A stretch of 64,000 bases of DNA from Elysia chlorotica (Eukaryota; Mollusca; Gastropoda; Plakobranchidae). The number at the start of each line of letters is the position of its first letter. The stretch's first letter is position 1. The DNA is taken from NCBI GenBank assembly GCA_003991915.1, contig RQTK01000013.1:637387-701386 (forward strand), read 5' to 3'. The translations under genes were made by a program, and so were the position numbers. The notes under the pieces are model-generated. The model was not told where the DNA came from and made no database searches. It saw nothing but the letters and a program-made list of their open reading frames with translations. Positions 11,867-22,618 of the stretch are shown here, piece after piece.

Positions 11867-12200
11867 GCAACAAGAAAACAATACAACAACAAACAAACAA
11901 CAGCAAAAACTAGTTTGGTGATTAGGCTTGGTTTTGTTCTTTCGTGCTATTCTACCCCCAAATCTGATGTTTAATGCCGTGTCCATGAAAGATTTTGTAC
12001 CTTGCGATGGAGTCAATTTTAAAGATTTTCGATTGTATTTAATTAGATTCCTAATGTATGTTAACTGAGGCAAAAAAGAGAATATTACACGAAATGCCCC
12101 AGGTCGGTGTGAATAACAACGGAGCAAAAAATTATTCTCTAAGACTGCATTGCACATATATAGGAAGACCAGGCTGGATAGGTTTCTACAGGGACATGAT
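11205..12200. other. Intergenic with (CAA)n tract
   Basis: No gene recognised. Bases 11782-11876 are a (CAA)n/(ACA)n tract inside an A-rich region. Confidence 0.6.
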
Positions 12201-12465
12201 GGAGTTGAGTTGGTTGCTTCACGTCCAATGTCAGCACTACGTAGGGTAGGCCTATATTGTGGACGGACCCCAAGACTGGCGTCTGCCAATTTTATGTGCT
12301 GCCACACACGAGACATGACGATGAGACCTGGACTCCTGTCTGAGCAGGTCACATTATTCTGACACCGACAGCACTAGTAGGGGACAACATTGGACAAATA
12401 CATTTTTGAGCAGGGATTCGAACTGCAGATCTCACGATGCTCTACCTCTTGAACCAGTTCGCCCA
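12201..12465 (-). mobile_element. SINE copy (family A), nearly full length with tRNA head
   Basis: The best copy for seeing the tRNA origin. On the minus strand it begins GGGCGAACTGGTTCAAGAGG (A-box region), has the B-box-like GTTCGAATCC at about 12423-12414, and continues into the shared body, ending CCAACTCAACTCC. The internal RNA polymerase III promoter words support a tRNA-derived SINE. Confidence 0.88.
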
Positions 12466-13497
12466 CCCCCTCCCCCCACCCCAGCTTAAAGGGAGTGGTT
12501 GCACATGTATAGAGTTAGTCTTAGATTATTTATTCTGTTTTAGAGTTAGTCTCTAACTTTAGCCTGTGATGTGAAGACCTTCACTTTCGTGAGTCATAGA
12601 TATATATCAAACAAGTGAAAACAAAAGTGAAGCTAACGTAATATATATTGGAACTAAGAGACGAACAAATATATCATTCATCCAAAAACCATGCCATGTA
12701 GTCTCTTTTTTTTCTCAAAGCAACCCTCAATTTATAATACTTGATAGATAACTGGATAATGGTTAAATTTGTACACATTTTCTTTACATATACAGTTTAG
12801 AACATTCTTTCTTCATCAGGAAAAAAGGCGAGTTTGGCATATGTGATGTGCCTCATGACCATTAAAACATATTCTGTCAATAACTATTAATCTGAATGTC
12901 CCATGATTATTATCCACCTTCTTTATCTCCGCAACGGTGAGATTGCAGTAGGATCATTAATTTAGCACAGAGTTAAAACAATAGACCACTGAAAATTACA
13001 GTAAGTATACCCTGTGAAACTGACCGATTCAATAAGGATAACCATACCATTACGCTCTAAAAGGGGACATATGAATATGAAGTAGGTGAAACTTGTAAAT
13101 TGACAACAAAGAAGTAGAATCAGCAGGATTAAATGGCTAGAGGAGAAAGCAGTTTTAATCAGTTGCTCCATATGCCATTTGATTTCATGTAACATAGGCT
13201 AAAGCAGTTTTGACATAATATAGTGGCAACGTGTTACTTTTAAAAAATCGAAAAAATATCTACAGAAACGTACAGTGGCAACGTGTTACTTTAAAAAAAT
13301 CGAAAAAATATCTACAGAAACGTACACACGAAAAAAAAATTTAGTGAATAAGCATCAAATAAAAAAAAAACATGATTTTTTTTCAAATTATAATATCTTT
13401 ATACTGTCTTCAGGAGACATTTTGTGTAGATTGTATGGGGGCAAAATTATGGCAAGAAAACGACAAAGACAAAAAGAATTACGATCGTGTTACTAAA
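12466..13497. other. Intergenic with 52-bp tandem duplication
   Basis: No gene recognised. Bases 13222-13273 and 13274-13325 are near-identical tandem copies starting AGTGGCAACGTGTTACTTT. Confidence 0.6.
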
Positions 13498-13678
13498 GAG
13501 ATAATTAAATAGATAGATCAATAGATAGATAGATCAATAGATAGGCAGATCAATAGATAGATAGATAGGTAAATATATATAAGGATAGGAATAAATGTGT
13601 ATGTAAATAGAAAGGCAGACAGACATAATTATTGACTGATGAATAAATAGATAGGTGGAAGGATAGCTAGATTGATGA

Positions 13679-13751
<73 letters not shown>

Positions 13752-13765
13752 CAGATAGAAAGGTA
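13498..13765. repeat. (GATA)n microsatellite
   Basis: A long tetranucleotide array, purest at about 13679-13750, with degenerate flanks from 13507. Confidence 0.95.
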
Positions 13766-14058
13766 AATAAAAATTGCAATTCATAGAACTACAGAAAGTT
13801 GTAAGTGCTCGGAGAGTTGGGGAGCATAATAATAACAACACTAACTTTAGCCCCTTTTTCTCCTATGGCATTACATACTGTGTCAAGCAGAATGTCAGTG
13901 GTTTCTCATCGGATGGAATGTTTCCCTTGATATTCGGCGATGATGGTTGGATCGACATAGATGACAAAACTAATTGTGCACACAAGAAAACAAACCACCC
14001 TCTTTTCGTATTCAGCATAGCAGTACCACCGAACAAAAACCGTACACAGATCTCTGCC

Positions 14059-14160
14059 TAACAACAACAACAACAACAACAGCAGCAGCAACAACAACAA
14101 CAGCAGCAGCAGCAACAACAACAACAACAACAACAACAACAAACCACAGCAACAACAAAT
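14059..14160. repeat. (CAA)n/(CAG)n mixed microsatellite
   Basis: Alternating CAA and CAG blocks. The upstream frame 13774-14061 is not recognised as a gene. Confidence 0.93.
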
Positions 14161-15587
14161 CACTTAGTGTTATTAAAAATAACGAATCTTATTTTCATGA
14201 AGCCAAACCAAAAAACTGAAAGTATTTTTAGAAGGGGAAAAAAATTTCATGCATTAGTTAAGTGTCATATATTCACGTGGGCATAATCTTCAAGTTATGC
14301 AAACACTTTCTATTTGTATCATTTGAGCACATTGAGCCGAAAGTTGAGACGAAAACTCTTAGCTATCCGACATTTAAAACACCAATAAGACGAAATTCTA
14401 AAAAAATAATGCGGATTTTCAGACAAAAATGGTTCTGAAATATTAAAGGAAGTTAAGTTGGGGTACGTTCAGTAGAAGTTAGTAATACACGCCTGCGTTT
14501 ACAATTTTGCCCTGCCTAGTGAGCATTTAAATAAGTGAAAGTGCTCTGAGAGCGGATAATAAATCTTCTCTTATTGATTTAGTCCTTTTTATGTCCTACT
14601 TAAACCAAACAGATATAAATATATATAAAATTATATACAAAGTATAAACTCATGCACGGGAATCTGTCTGGTTCAATAAGTTCACATACAATAAATATTG
14701 AATTTTCTAAAACGCGCAGATTTTAACGCTTAATGGTTAAAGTACTTGGTTAATTGTAAAATCAGCGGATAAAATGAAACATGTGTTAAAAAAAATTAAC
14801 AAAACGTCAAGACTTATTAAAATGCACACACAAAAAAAGATTGCAAATAGCATTTAAATAAAAAAAAATAATCGAAAAACAAATCAAAACAAAATAAAAG
14901 TTTACAAAGATGTCCTGTGAGCATTTTACATAGCAATAAAGATTTGGTGTGAAGACATTTTAAATACTAAAGGTAGAGATTCTGAAAAGACAAAACAAAG
15001 TTCTAGAACACCATTGTAACCCTCCAGCTTTGTCTATCCCCCAACTAGTCTTGATAAAAAGGACAAGAACGTTTTTGCTAAGTGTCCTCAGCGAAGGAAA
15101 CTTTATTTACTTAGAAACTCAAAAATGTTTAATCGATACAAAAATAAACTTTTAAACCAAAACTGCCAAACCCAGGAAACCCGGAACGTCTATTATCTGA
15201 AGCGAACACGGGAGTAGGATCGTTAAGCTAAATAGACAGCCCCACTTTCTACTACTAGAGAAGGCCCTTTTTAAAACAAATTCCCAAGGACAACAAACTG
15301 GAAATACAAACAGTTTTTGTTCATAAACACATTATTAGACAAGCGTTGCAGCTAGCGCCGATTTATATTATTTACAAGTCCCCGAAGTCGAGAACTTATG
15401 TCTAGTCTCAAATTAGTACTTTTTGAGAAAAAAAAACAACAAAAAATAACTCGTCGAATTTGACTAGATTGATCAATTAAATAGATCAATAAAATTTTCA
15501 GTAATTACGTCATGCATAGTCATCATCATAACAATCCTATCTCATTGAAATGGAATAATTTGAGTTATGCTAAGTTATTGCGTTATG
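14161..15587. other. Intergenic, nothing recognised
   Basis: AT-rich sequence downstream of the galectin-like gene. No exon, tRNA or element with recognisable motifs. Confidence 0.5.
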
Positions 15588-15999
15588 TCAATGAATTTCA
15601 TACATGTTAGATGTTCGAATATAACGCTCTAACAATTGCGTATTGATCCTTTGAATGACAGCATGATCAAAATGTTGTTTTGTTCATGCACAGTTGTGGA
15701 AATTTTTGTTTACGATGCTGTTAGTAAGATACCGTGTGAATATCAGCGTCCTCAAATCTGAAATAACCTATGTCGTTAGTCATGTATATTGGCTTCACGT
15801 TCGTGCGAATGAAATCCTCATTGACGTACACCATAAAACCCCGCACCGTGGTTAGCAGGCGAATTTCGAAGTCTTTGCCCTCATAAAAGGGAAACGTCGA
15901 TTGCGGTAAAACCGTTACGGCCCAATTCCCACTTTTTCGATTGCTGACTACCAATCTTTTCACCATGTTTTTATAGTTGAAGCGAGGTGTTTTGTTCAT
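15588..15999 (-). pseudogene. Partial tandem copy of the galectin-like gene 3' end
   Basis: A 403-bp segment (15588-15990) repeats 16089-16491 with few differences. It covers the last about 87 codons of the galectin-like domain (PRFNYKNMVKRLVVSNRKSG to FEDADIHTVSY) plus downstream sequence. It stops abruptly inside the domain at 15990, lacks the signal peptide, PAN-like region and first galectin strands, and so should not make a complete protein. An additional shorter copy of the terminal codons fills 15990-16087. Confidence 0.85.
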
Positions 16000-16087
16000 G
16001 CCCAGTTGTGGAAATTTTTGTTTACGATGCTGTTAGTAAGATACCATGTGAATATCAGCGTCTTCAAATCTGAAATAACCTATGTCG
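15990..16087 (-). repeat. Third, short copy of the galectin-like 3' terminus
   Basis: About 98 bp matching 15681-15777 with scattered changes (for example ATACCATGTG against ATACCGTGTG). It sits between the partial and full copies, so duplication happened at least twice. Confidence 0.85.
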
Positions 16088-16221
16088 ATCAATGAATTTC
16101 ATACATGTTAGATGTTCGAATATAACGCTCTAACAATTGCGTATTGATCCTTTGAATGACAGCATGATCAAAATGTTGTTTTGTTCATGCACAGTTGTGG
16201 AAATTTTTGTTTACGATGCTG

Positions 16222-17046
16222 TTAGTAAGATACCGTGTGAATATCAGCGTCCTCAAATCTGAAATAACCTATGTCGTTAGTCATGTATATTGGCTTCACG
16301 TTCGTGCGAATGAAATCCTCATTGACGTACACCATAAAACCCCGCACCGTGGTTAGCAGGCGAATTTCGAAGTCTTTGCCCTCATAAAAGGGAAACGTCG
16401 ATTGCGGTAAAACCGTTACGGCCCAATTCCCACTTCTTCGATTGGCGACTATCAATCTTTTCACCATGTCTTTATAGTTGAAGCGAGGTGTCACCCGAAC
16501 GGGAATGTCATCCTTGTTGTTGTGATAAATGTCTACAATGACACGTTCCGGAGCAGGTACAGGAATGCGACCCTTGATTACCAGCAGTCTTCCAACTGAC
16601 AAAGCGCCGGGAATAGATATGTACGTCTCGGGTTGTGGATCCACTATACGACCGAAAATATGCACCCATGTCTCTGTCTGGGTGTTGTTTGGTGTGATAG
16701 TCAGACCTGTGATGTTGTTTGCTGGACAAGATGTGCACGTGCCCAGCCTGGGCCAGGAATCCCCGCTGGAGATACTCGGAGTGAACTCAAAGAACGTACA
16801 GTCTGGGCGCTCGGTGCACGCTCTGGCACACGTGATATAGTCTCCCAGGCTTTCTTTCGGGCTTACATCGCAGTTAAACTCCAGGTCTTTCAGTTTTACA
16901 TACTTGGTTGACAGTGAGGAACAGAGAACGAGCCCCTGCCATAAGATCCCGAGGTGTACAAAAAATAAGAGACCAACAGGTGCCATACCCAAGGACTTTG
17001 GTCTTGAGAACTGTTTTATACAGTCGACTTGATTCACGACGGGCAT
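16222..17046 (-). CDS. Secreted PAN/apple-like + galectin-like protein
   Basis: A 274-codon frame. Residues 1-20 precede a second Met at 21 (base 16986), which starts a good signal peptide (MAPVGLLFFVHLGILWQGLV); I favour that start. Residues about 58-115 are Cys-rich (CARACTERPDCTFFEF, GTCTSCPA), like a PAN/apple domain. About 150-274 look like a galectin fold: LLVIKGRIPVPAPERVIVDI, PRF, a GNW motif, FPFYEGKDFEIRLLTT, VYVN and a closing FEDADI strand. The canonical sugar-binding set H-x-N-P-R and W-x-x-E-x-R is mostly gone (TPRF remains, the Glu and last Arg do not), so beta-galactoside binding is doubtful. A role in adhesion or immunity is speculation. It is intronless as read, but a 5' UTR exon cannot be excluded. 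Confidence 0.72.
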   Translation of the reverse strand: MPVVNQVDCIKQFSRPKSLGMAPVGLLFFVHLGILWQGLVLCSSLSTKYVKLKDLEFNCDVSPKESLGDYITCARACTERPDCTFFEFTPSISSGDSWPRLGTCTSCPANNITGLTITPNNTQTETWVHIFGRIVDPQPETYISIPGALSVGRLLVIKGRIPVPAPERVIVDIYHNNKDDIPVRVTPRFNYKDMVKRLIVANRRSGNWAVTVLPQSTFPFYEGKDFEIRLLTTVRGFMVYVNEDFIRTNVKPIYMTNDIGYFRFEDADIHTVSY

Positions 17047-17099
17047 TGACTAAAATCCAGCAACTCTGGGGGAACAAGCAAATATTATTGTAAACAGGA

Positions 17100-19967
17100 G
17101 ATGACTGACAAGCTTAAACCTGGATCGATTGATGAAAGAGGGTAACTTTGGAAATCAGAATGAAAGCTTTATCGGGAATTTCTTATTATTACTATTGATT
17201 ATGTATTTGAATAGCGGCGTCTTGCATAATATTTATATCATGCATCCTATTAAATGCACTATTAAAAAAAATAGGCCTTCATTTGAACTTTTTTTTTCTA
17301 AGAAGATGCGGAAGATGGTCATGATGCCTTTTTCTCCTTTTTATTGCCCTTCATCTAGGTGCTGTAGTTCGGATCTAGGAAGAATAGCACTGTGCGTCTA
17401 GCCGACATAGTTTGATCTAGAATAGCTCTTCCCTTATCCCCCATTGCGAGAAAACTTATGAGCGCATCCACCAATAGCAGTTGGGTAGCTCTGATTTCCC
17501 CAAATTACAAACGCAAAAAGCAAGGCGTGGTGGTTTACGCAGGCGACCTATGTCATAAAATCTACTAATGCTCAGTATAAATACATTTATGAATATTATT
17601 TATCACCTAGTTATACACTTTTTAACCAGGTCCACATTTAAATGCGATATAAAAGTGTATCTACAGCGAAATATGAAACACAACATAATCTAGAAAAAGC
17701 TTCACCTAGTTTTACAAAATGATATCAGTATCGACAGAAATGCAAAGGAACATATTAGTAAGACGTTGATTTCTGTTTTACACTGCATAAAAATAATAAC
17801 TCTACTTATTTATTTGACAATTCTGACCTCACTCGCCAAGTAGCTACTTTATAACCGTGCTTTTATCGTGATAATCGTATAAGAATGAAACAACACAAAC
17901 TAAGTTCACATACCCGTGGCTTTTGAGAACGCTACGCACCTGAACTATTAAACATTATCTCAAACTTATTGCACTTTACCACATACTTGTGATTGACTTA
18001 AAAGTTCTACTCCCTCATTGAATTTTCATATATTGTTTGTGTCATATCATATTCAAAAATACATATACCGTAGTTTAAATAATTTGTTATCTTTTGCATA
18101 AAAAAGACAAAAACGTTTTTTTTTTCTCTTAAAACTCCTGAATTCCAACGTAAACTAAGGGAATGAAACATAGAGAGCCTTGCTTTTGTCGTCTTTTAGA
18201 TGGAAAGAAATTCTTGAAAACACAGGAAAAAGACCGAATGCGAGAACATCCGTTGCTACCTTTTCATTTTAATTGACTTCTTCTAATTTCTAGTTTTGAC
18301 ATGGATAAAGCTGATATGAAACTTTAAACTTAATTACCATCATAATGAAACTGCAATTACATTGTTCCTGTTTGAGTCAACGTCGATCCAATGATCATCT
18401 GTCATACAGCTTTAAAGTTAAATGTAGCGAGGAGACCTGAATTATTCACGTCAGTTCAAAAGAGTTTTCATAGGAAACACGCGATGTAACTTTTTGTTTG
18501 AAAAATTTAATAACATTTCAATTAATTATTTGTCTAATGTGTGGAGTGGAGACAGGCAAACTGAACTTAAAAAAATAGTAGAAAACCCTTGACCACCCAG
18601 GACTAAAACCCTCAAGCAGGGTTTTGTTGGCATCATGAAGACTGACACACGGAAAACCTTCAGATTTTCCACTTGGGTAGTTTTTGTGACATCTAAAGAA
18701 AGTCGGTGGCGTTCTGGAATTGGTCATTGATAGATTTTCTGCTTTAAACTTTGATAAAAACAAAAAAGACAGGACCACAAGACGTACCAATGGACATGTT
18801 AAGAGTGTTTTGGGTATTTACAATAAATGCAACCATTTTATCTTAACAGTTTGAGTCTATATGTTCAGACTAAAAAGGTATGCACTGTCTCTCTCCTTTA
18901 CCTTTTTGGTATAATACAAACATACATAATTTTAAATGCTATAAATAAAAATCCTTAATTTTTAATTTGAAACATGCCTAAAAGCATTTAATTACCGGAA
19001 ATTTCATGATTGTGCCACCCTACTCAAGTGCCCCGAAAGCATAGTAATATCCAATAACACTCATAGCATAGTGCACTTCTTGATGTGATTAGTCAACTTC
19101 GCATAGTTTTGTTATGAATGCACACCCATTGTTAAATATAACCACTATGACATTAAACGATTATACCGGTACCATATATGCTATAACCCGTATGTTTATC
19201 AATCGCTCTCTTACATTCTCCCTATCCTCCTCCTACTTTCCCTCCTCTCTACCCCCTCCCCCCTTCCTCTCTTTCTCTCTCTCTCGATCAGTTATTTTTC
19301 TAGACTTTTTGATTGTAAACATGCTTTTGTTAATTGATAATGGCAGACATTTTCTTTGTAAGATTAAAGACCGTGGCTGACAAAGTACAGTAGAGAGACA
19401 ATTGAAACAGCATACACACCACTAACGTTTTTCCTTTCATTTGCAGCAGTCAACTACATCTATAATTATGAAAGTCATTTTAGCACCCCTTTGTCAGCCA
19501 AGCATAATTATGTTAAAACAGTAGAAGATTTTAGAAGATGCATTTCATGTATTTTTACATTTACATTGTATAAAACCATTTCGCCCTTACAGGCAACACT
19601 TCTTTTTATGTTAGCATAGTAAAATAACCGATACAATTGCCCAGCTTTTCCGATTGTTCTACTCGCCAATACATTGACTAGGATGGCTAATTATTCATGA
19701 GAGTTTTAACAGACATTACTAAGGGCTAGTTAGTTTTTGCACTTAAAATTTAAATATTTTGTGGTTTACAATTTTAGGAAAAAATAGTTTTCAAATTGAA
19801 CGTTGACAATTGTTTTTATCGTGATCCATATCTAGATGATGATTCCATAATGGAAGTCTGTAGATCTCTCAATCCTGATTCTTCTAGAAAGTTTATAACA
19901 CCGTATTTCTTGATCCCGCACCTCTGTTTTCTTTCAAACAATCAAAGAAAGGCTTTCTTACGCAAAC
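17100..19967. other. Intergenic, nothing firmly recognised
   Basis: AT-rich. A CT-rich tract lies at 19205-19285. An open frame at 18518-18790 on the minus strand has no recognisable motif and is left uncalled. Confidence 0.5.
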
Positions 19968-19985
19968 AACAACAACAACAACAAG

Positions 19986-20041
<56 letters not shown>
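19968..20041. repeat. (CAA)n microsatellite
   Basis: About 24 CAA units with one GAA interruption. Confidence 0.95.
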
Positions 20042-20043
<2 letters not shown>

Positions 20044-20719
20044 CACCCACGCACACACAAATCAAACAACTGTTTATTTTGCTTGGGATCTCAAGTTTTG
20101 TTTCATTTTACAGGGATCATCATCTTAAATCTGGATTAAAGTAAATAGGAAATGTAAATCTAGCTTACACCTTCTTTCTGTGTAAAATGATGCCAATCTT
20201 CATTAAAAATGAGTTTACTTGACTTAGCCTTATCTGAATTGTTGGTGAATAAGAAATATAAAATAACTATTTTATTACCATAACACCGCTTACAACGAAG
20301 AAACACAAACATCAAAATCATTGATTTTTCCTTATGTCACTCATCTGCAACTAATCGAAATAGTTTTCAGTTTGATTCAGACATTTGAAAGAGCATGACT
20401 GTGTCGCCATGGAATTAGATTTTTATAAATTTTTAATTAATTTCTAAATCGATGGTTATCGTTTATAAATTATTGTATCGATTGATTAATAATGGGTTAT
20501 TGCCGTTTTTTCCAATGCCACTTCGAACTTTTAGACAGGTCCTCAAATCTCCAATTCATCAAGAGTTTGCTCTGCCTTAGATGTAAATATATACCGTATT
20601 GGTTGTGAAGTGCATTTAATCCATCAGTGTGTTATTTATCAAATGAGCTTAATTTTAAGAATTTTTTTTAAAATGGAAAGATAAAAACAAACGAAGTACA
20701 GCAGCACTGGACTTCGATC

Positions 20720-20845
20720 GGCGGTGGTATCCCCACCCTTTCCTGCGTGTGGTAGCACAGCAAATTGTCAGACGCCAGTTTTGGGGTCCGTCCACAATAT
20801 AGCCTATACAGTGCTGACGTTGGACGTTAAACCAGCTCTACTCGA
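20720..20845 (+). mobile_element. SINE fragment (family A), head missing
   Basis: Contains GGTATCCCC, TCAGACGCCAGT, GGGGTCCGTCCACAATATAG and GCTGACGTTGGACGTTAAAC. It starts inside the body, so the tRNA head is absent. Confidence 0.85.
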
Positions 20846-22149
20846 ATCAACGCACTGGATTTATGATAGATGGTCCATGGAGAACAATTTTGGACACGGT
20901 ATTCACTGATCAAACGGCACTGCTTGATTAAACGTTTGAGAAAATTCATCAGATCATAAATTATATAGATCTTGATGTCTTATGCTTCGTTGAAATTATA
21001 GGTTAAATGAAAGGGACGTTAGGAACATGAAGTTGTTCATTTGAAGGTGAGGTATAGCTTAAAACAATACGGGAACCATTAAGAAATTGATCAAAACATG
21101 AAACATGAGTTTTGAAATGCGTTTCCTACAACAATGTTTCTTTCAAATTTGTACACCTTAAATAATAGGCCTTTTGTGGGGAGATAACCTTTTTCCTACT
21201 TTACATACTCACTCTTTTCTGTCATTCCTTTTTGTTTTTGATTTGACTAGATGGTTGAATGTGTGCTTCACAGGATCTGTCAACTAAAACACTTCATTTT
21301 CAGACTTGTGAGCCCCCGTTCTTAAAGATACAAATGAGCGCATGGCTTCTTTTATTTTGGGATATGTTCCACTTGCTTTTTGCATGTTTTCACTGTGGGC
21401 CCTTTAAATAGATAAATAAATTAGACACAAAATTTTAATTTAAAAAATACAAGATATTTTGATAATAAATTTCCAACAGTATGATGATCACTTTTGTTAA
21501 ATACAATTACAAGTCTGACACTATAGCGTGCGACCATGGAACATATTATTATTAATGGTCTCCACAACTTCCTCGCCTTGAATTGTGTTTATATAGCGTG
21601 CGACCATGGAACATATTATTATTTATGGTCTCCACAACTTCCTCGCCTTGAATTGTGTTTATTGGCTGTTTTTTTTTTCATTATTCATGACATGTACACA
21701 TTTTTTGAATTTACATTTTTAAAACTAAAACACAATTTTTTTATGAACAGAAATTAAGTAAAAAATGCCATAGACCGACGGAAAAAGTAAGACAAGGGGG
21801 ATAAATTCGAATGAAGAAGGAAAAGAAGTGGCGGAACAACAGAATAATAAAGGGGATTAGGAGGAGGGAGAGAATGGGCTGAAGATTGAGGAAAAGCGAA
21901 GGCGCGGAAAGAAAATGTAACATCGATGTGACAGAAGCACAGATCGAACATAAATAAATAAATTTTTCAAAGAATCATCATTGAAATGAGAAAGAAAATT
22001 TTAAAAAAAAAGGGGGGGGGGGGCAAAATAAGACTAGTGTCTGAGACACGTGTGATATTTTGTCTTAATCGATCTTTTTTCATTTCATTTTCATTTCAAA
22101 TAAACAATTAAACGTGTGCGTTGTAAATCAGGGGTTTCCATTTATAAGT
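20846..22149. other. Intergenic with 70-bp tandem duplication
   Basis: Bases 21522-21591 and 21592-21661 are near-identical (TATAGCGTGCGACCATGGAA start). No gene recognised. Confidence 0.6.
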
Positions 22150-22618
22150 CTACTCTCTCCAGGTAAACCATTGAGGGGAGTTGTCTTCAAACGAGTTCTG
22201 ACTGGCGTTCTGTCCACACACCAGAACTGTGGCTGGGAAAGATCGGGGGCGATCAGGGTCTTCGATTGGTCGTGCCGAGATTGACACGTAACGAATGACG
22301 TAGCCGCAACGTCTGCGACTGGACCGGTTGGTTCCGCTGCCGTGCACGAGGAGTCCGTGGTGGAGGGACATCTGGCCGGCCTTGACAGCGCAGCTCACCG
22401 CCTTGCTTGTGTCGTACAGCTCTTGAGATATGGCTTGGTTGGTGGACAAAAGCCGTGCACGAGGAGTCCGTGGTGGAGGGACATCTGGCCGGCCTTGACA
22501 GGGCAGCTCACCGCCTTGCTTGTGTCGTACAGCTCTTGAGATATGGCTTGGTTGGTGGACAAAAGGTTGCCCTCCTTGGTCTCAGTTATATGCTTCAAAA
22601 TACCGCTTTTGTGCGTTC
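22150..22618 (-). CDS. PhyH terminal exon, frame broken by tandem duplication
   Basis: Starts GTHKSGILKHITETKEGNLL after acceptor TGCCAG and would end at TAG 22152-22150. Without the repeat it gives distal His, Arg and a C-terminus. As assembled, the 113-bp block is present twice, shifting the frame after LHHGLLVHG; translation then stops at 22395, before the RRRCGYVIRY strand. Confidence 0.85.

Noticed and set aside
12409-12465. A functional tRNA gene
   Set aside because: The tRNA-like part is fused to the SINE body and lacks a complete cloverleaf.
13534-13841. YLSI-repeat proteins here and at 26988-27226 and 61843-62166
   Set aside because: Translation of GATA/CTAT microsatellites.
18518-18790. 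90-codon minus-strand frame as an exon
   Set aside because: No recognisable domain, no phase partner, no homologue recalled.
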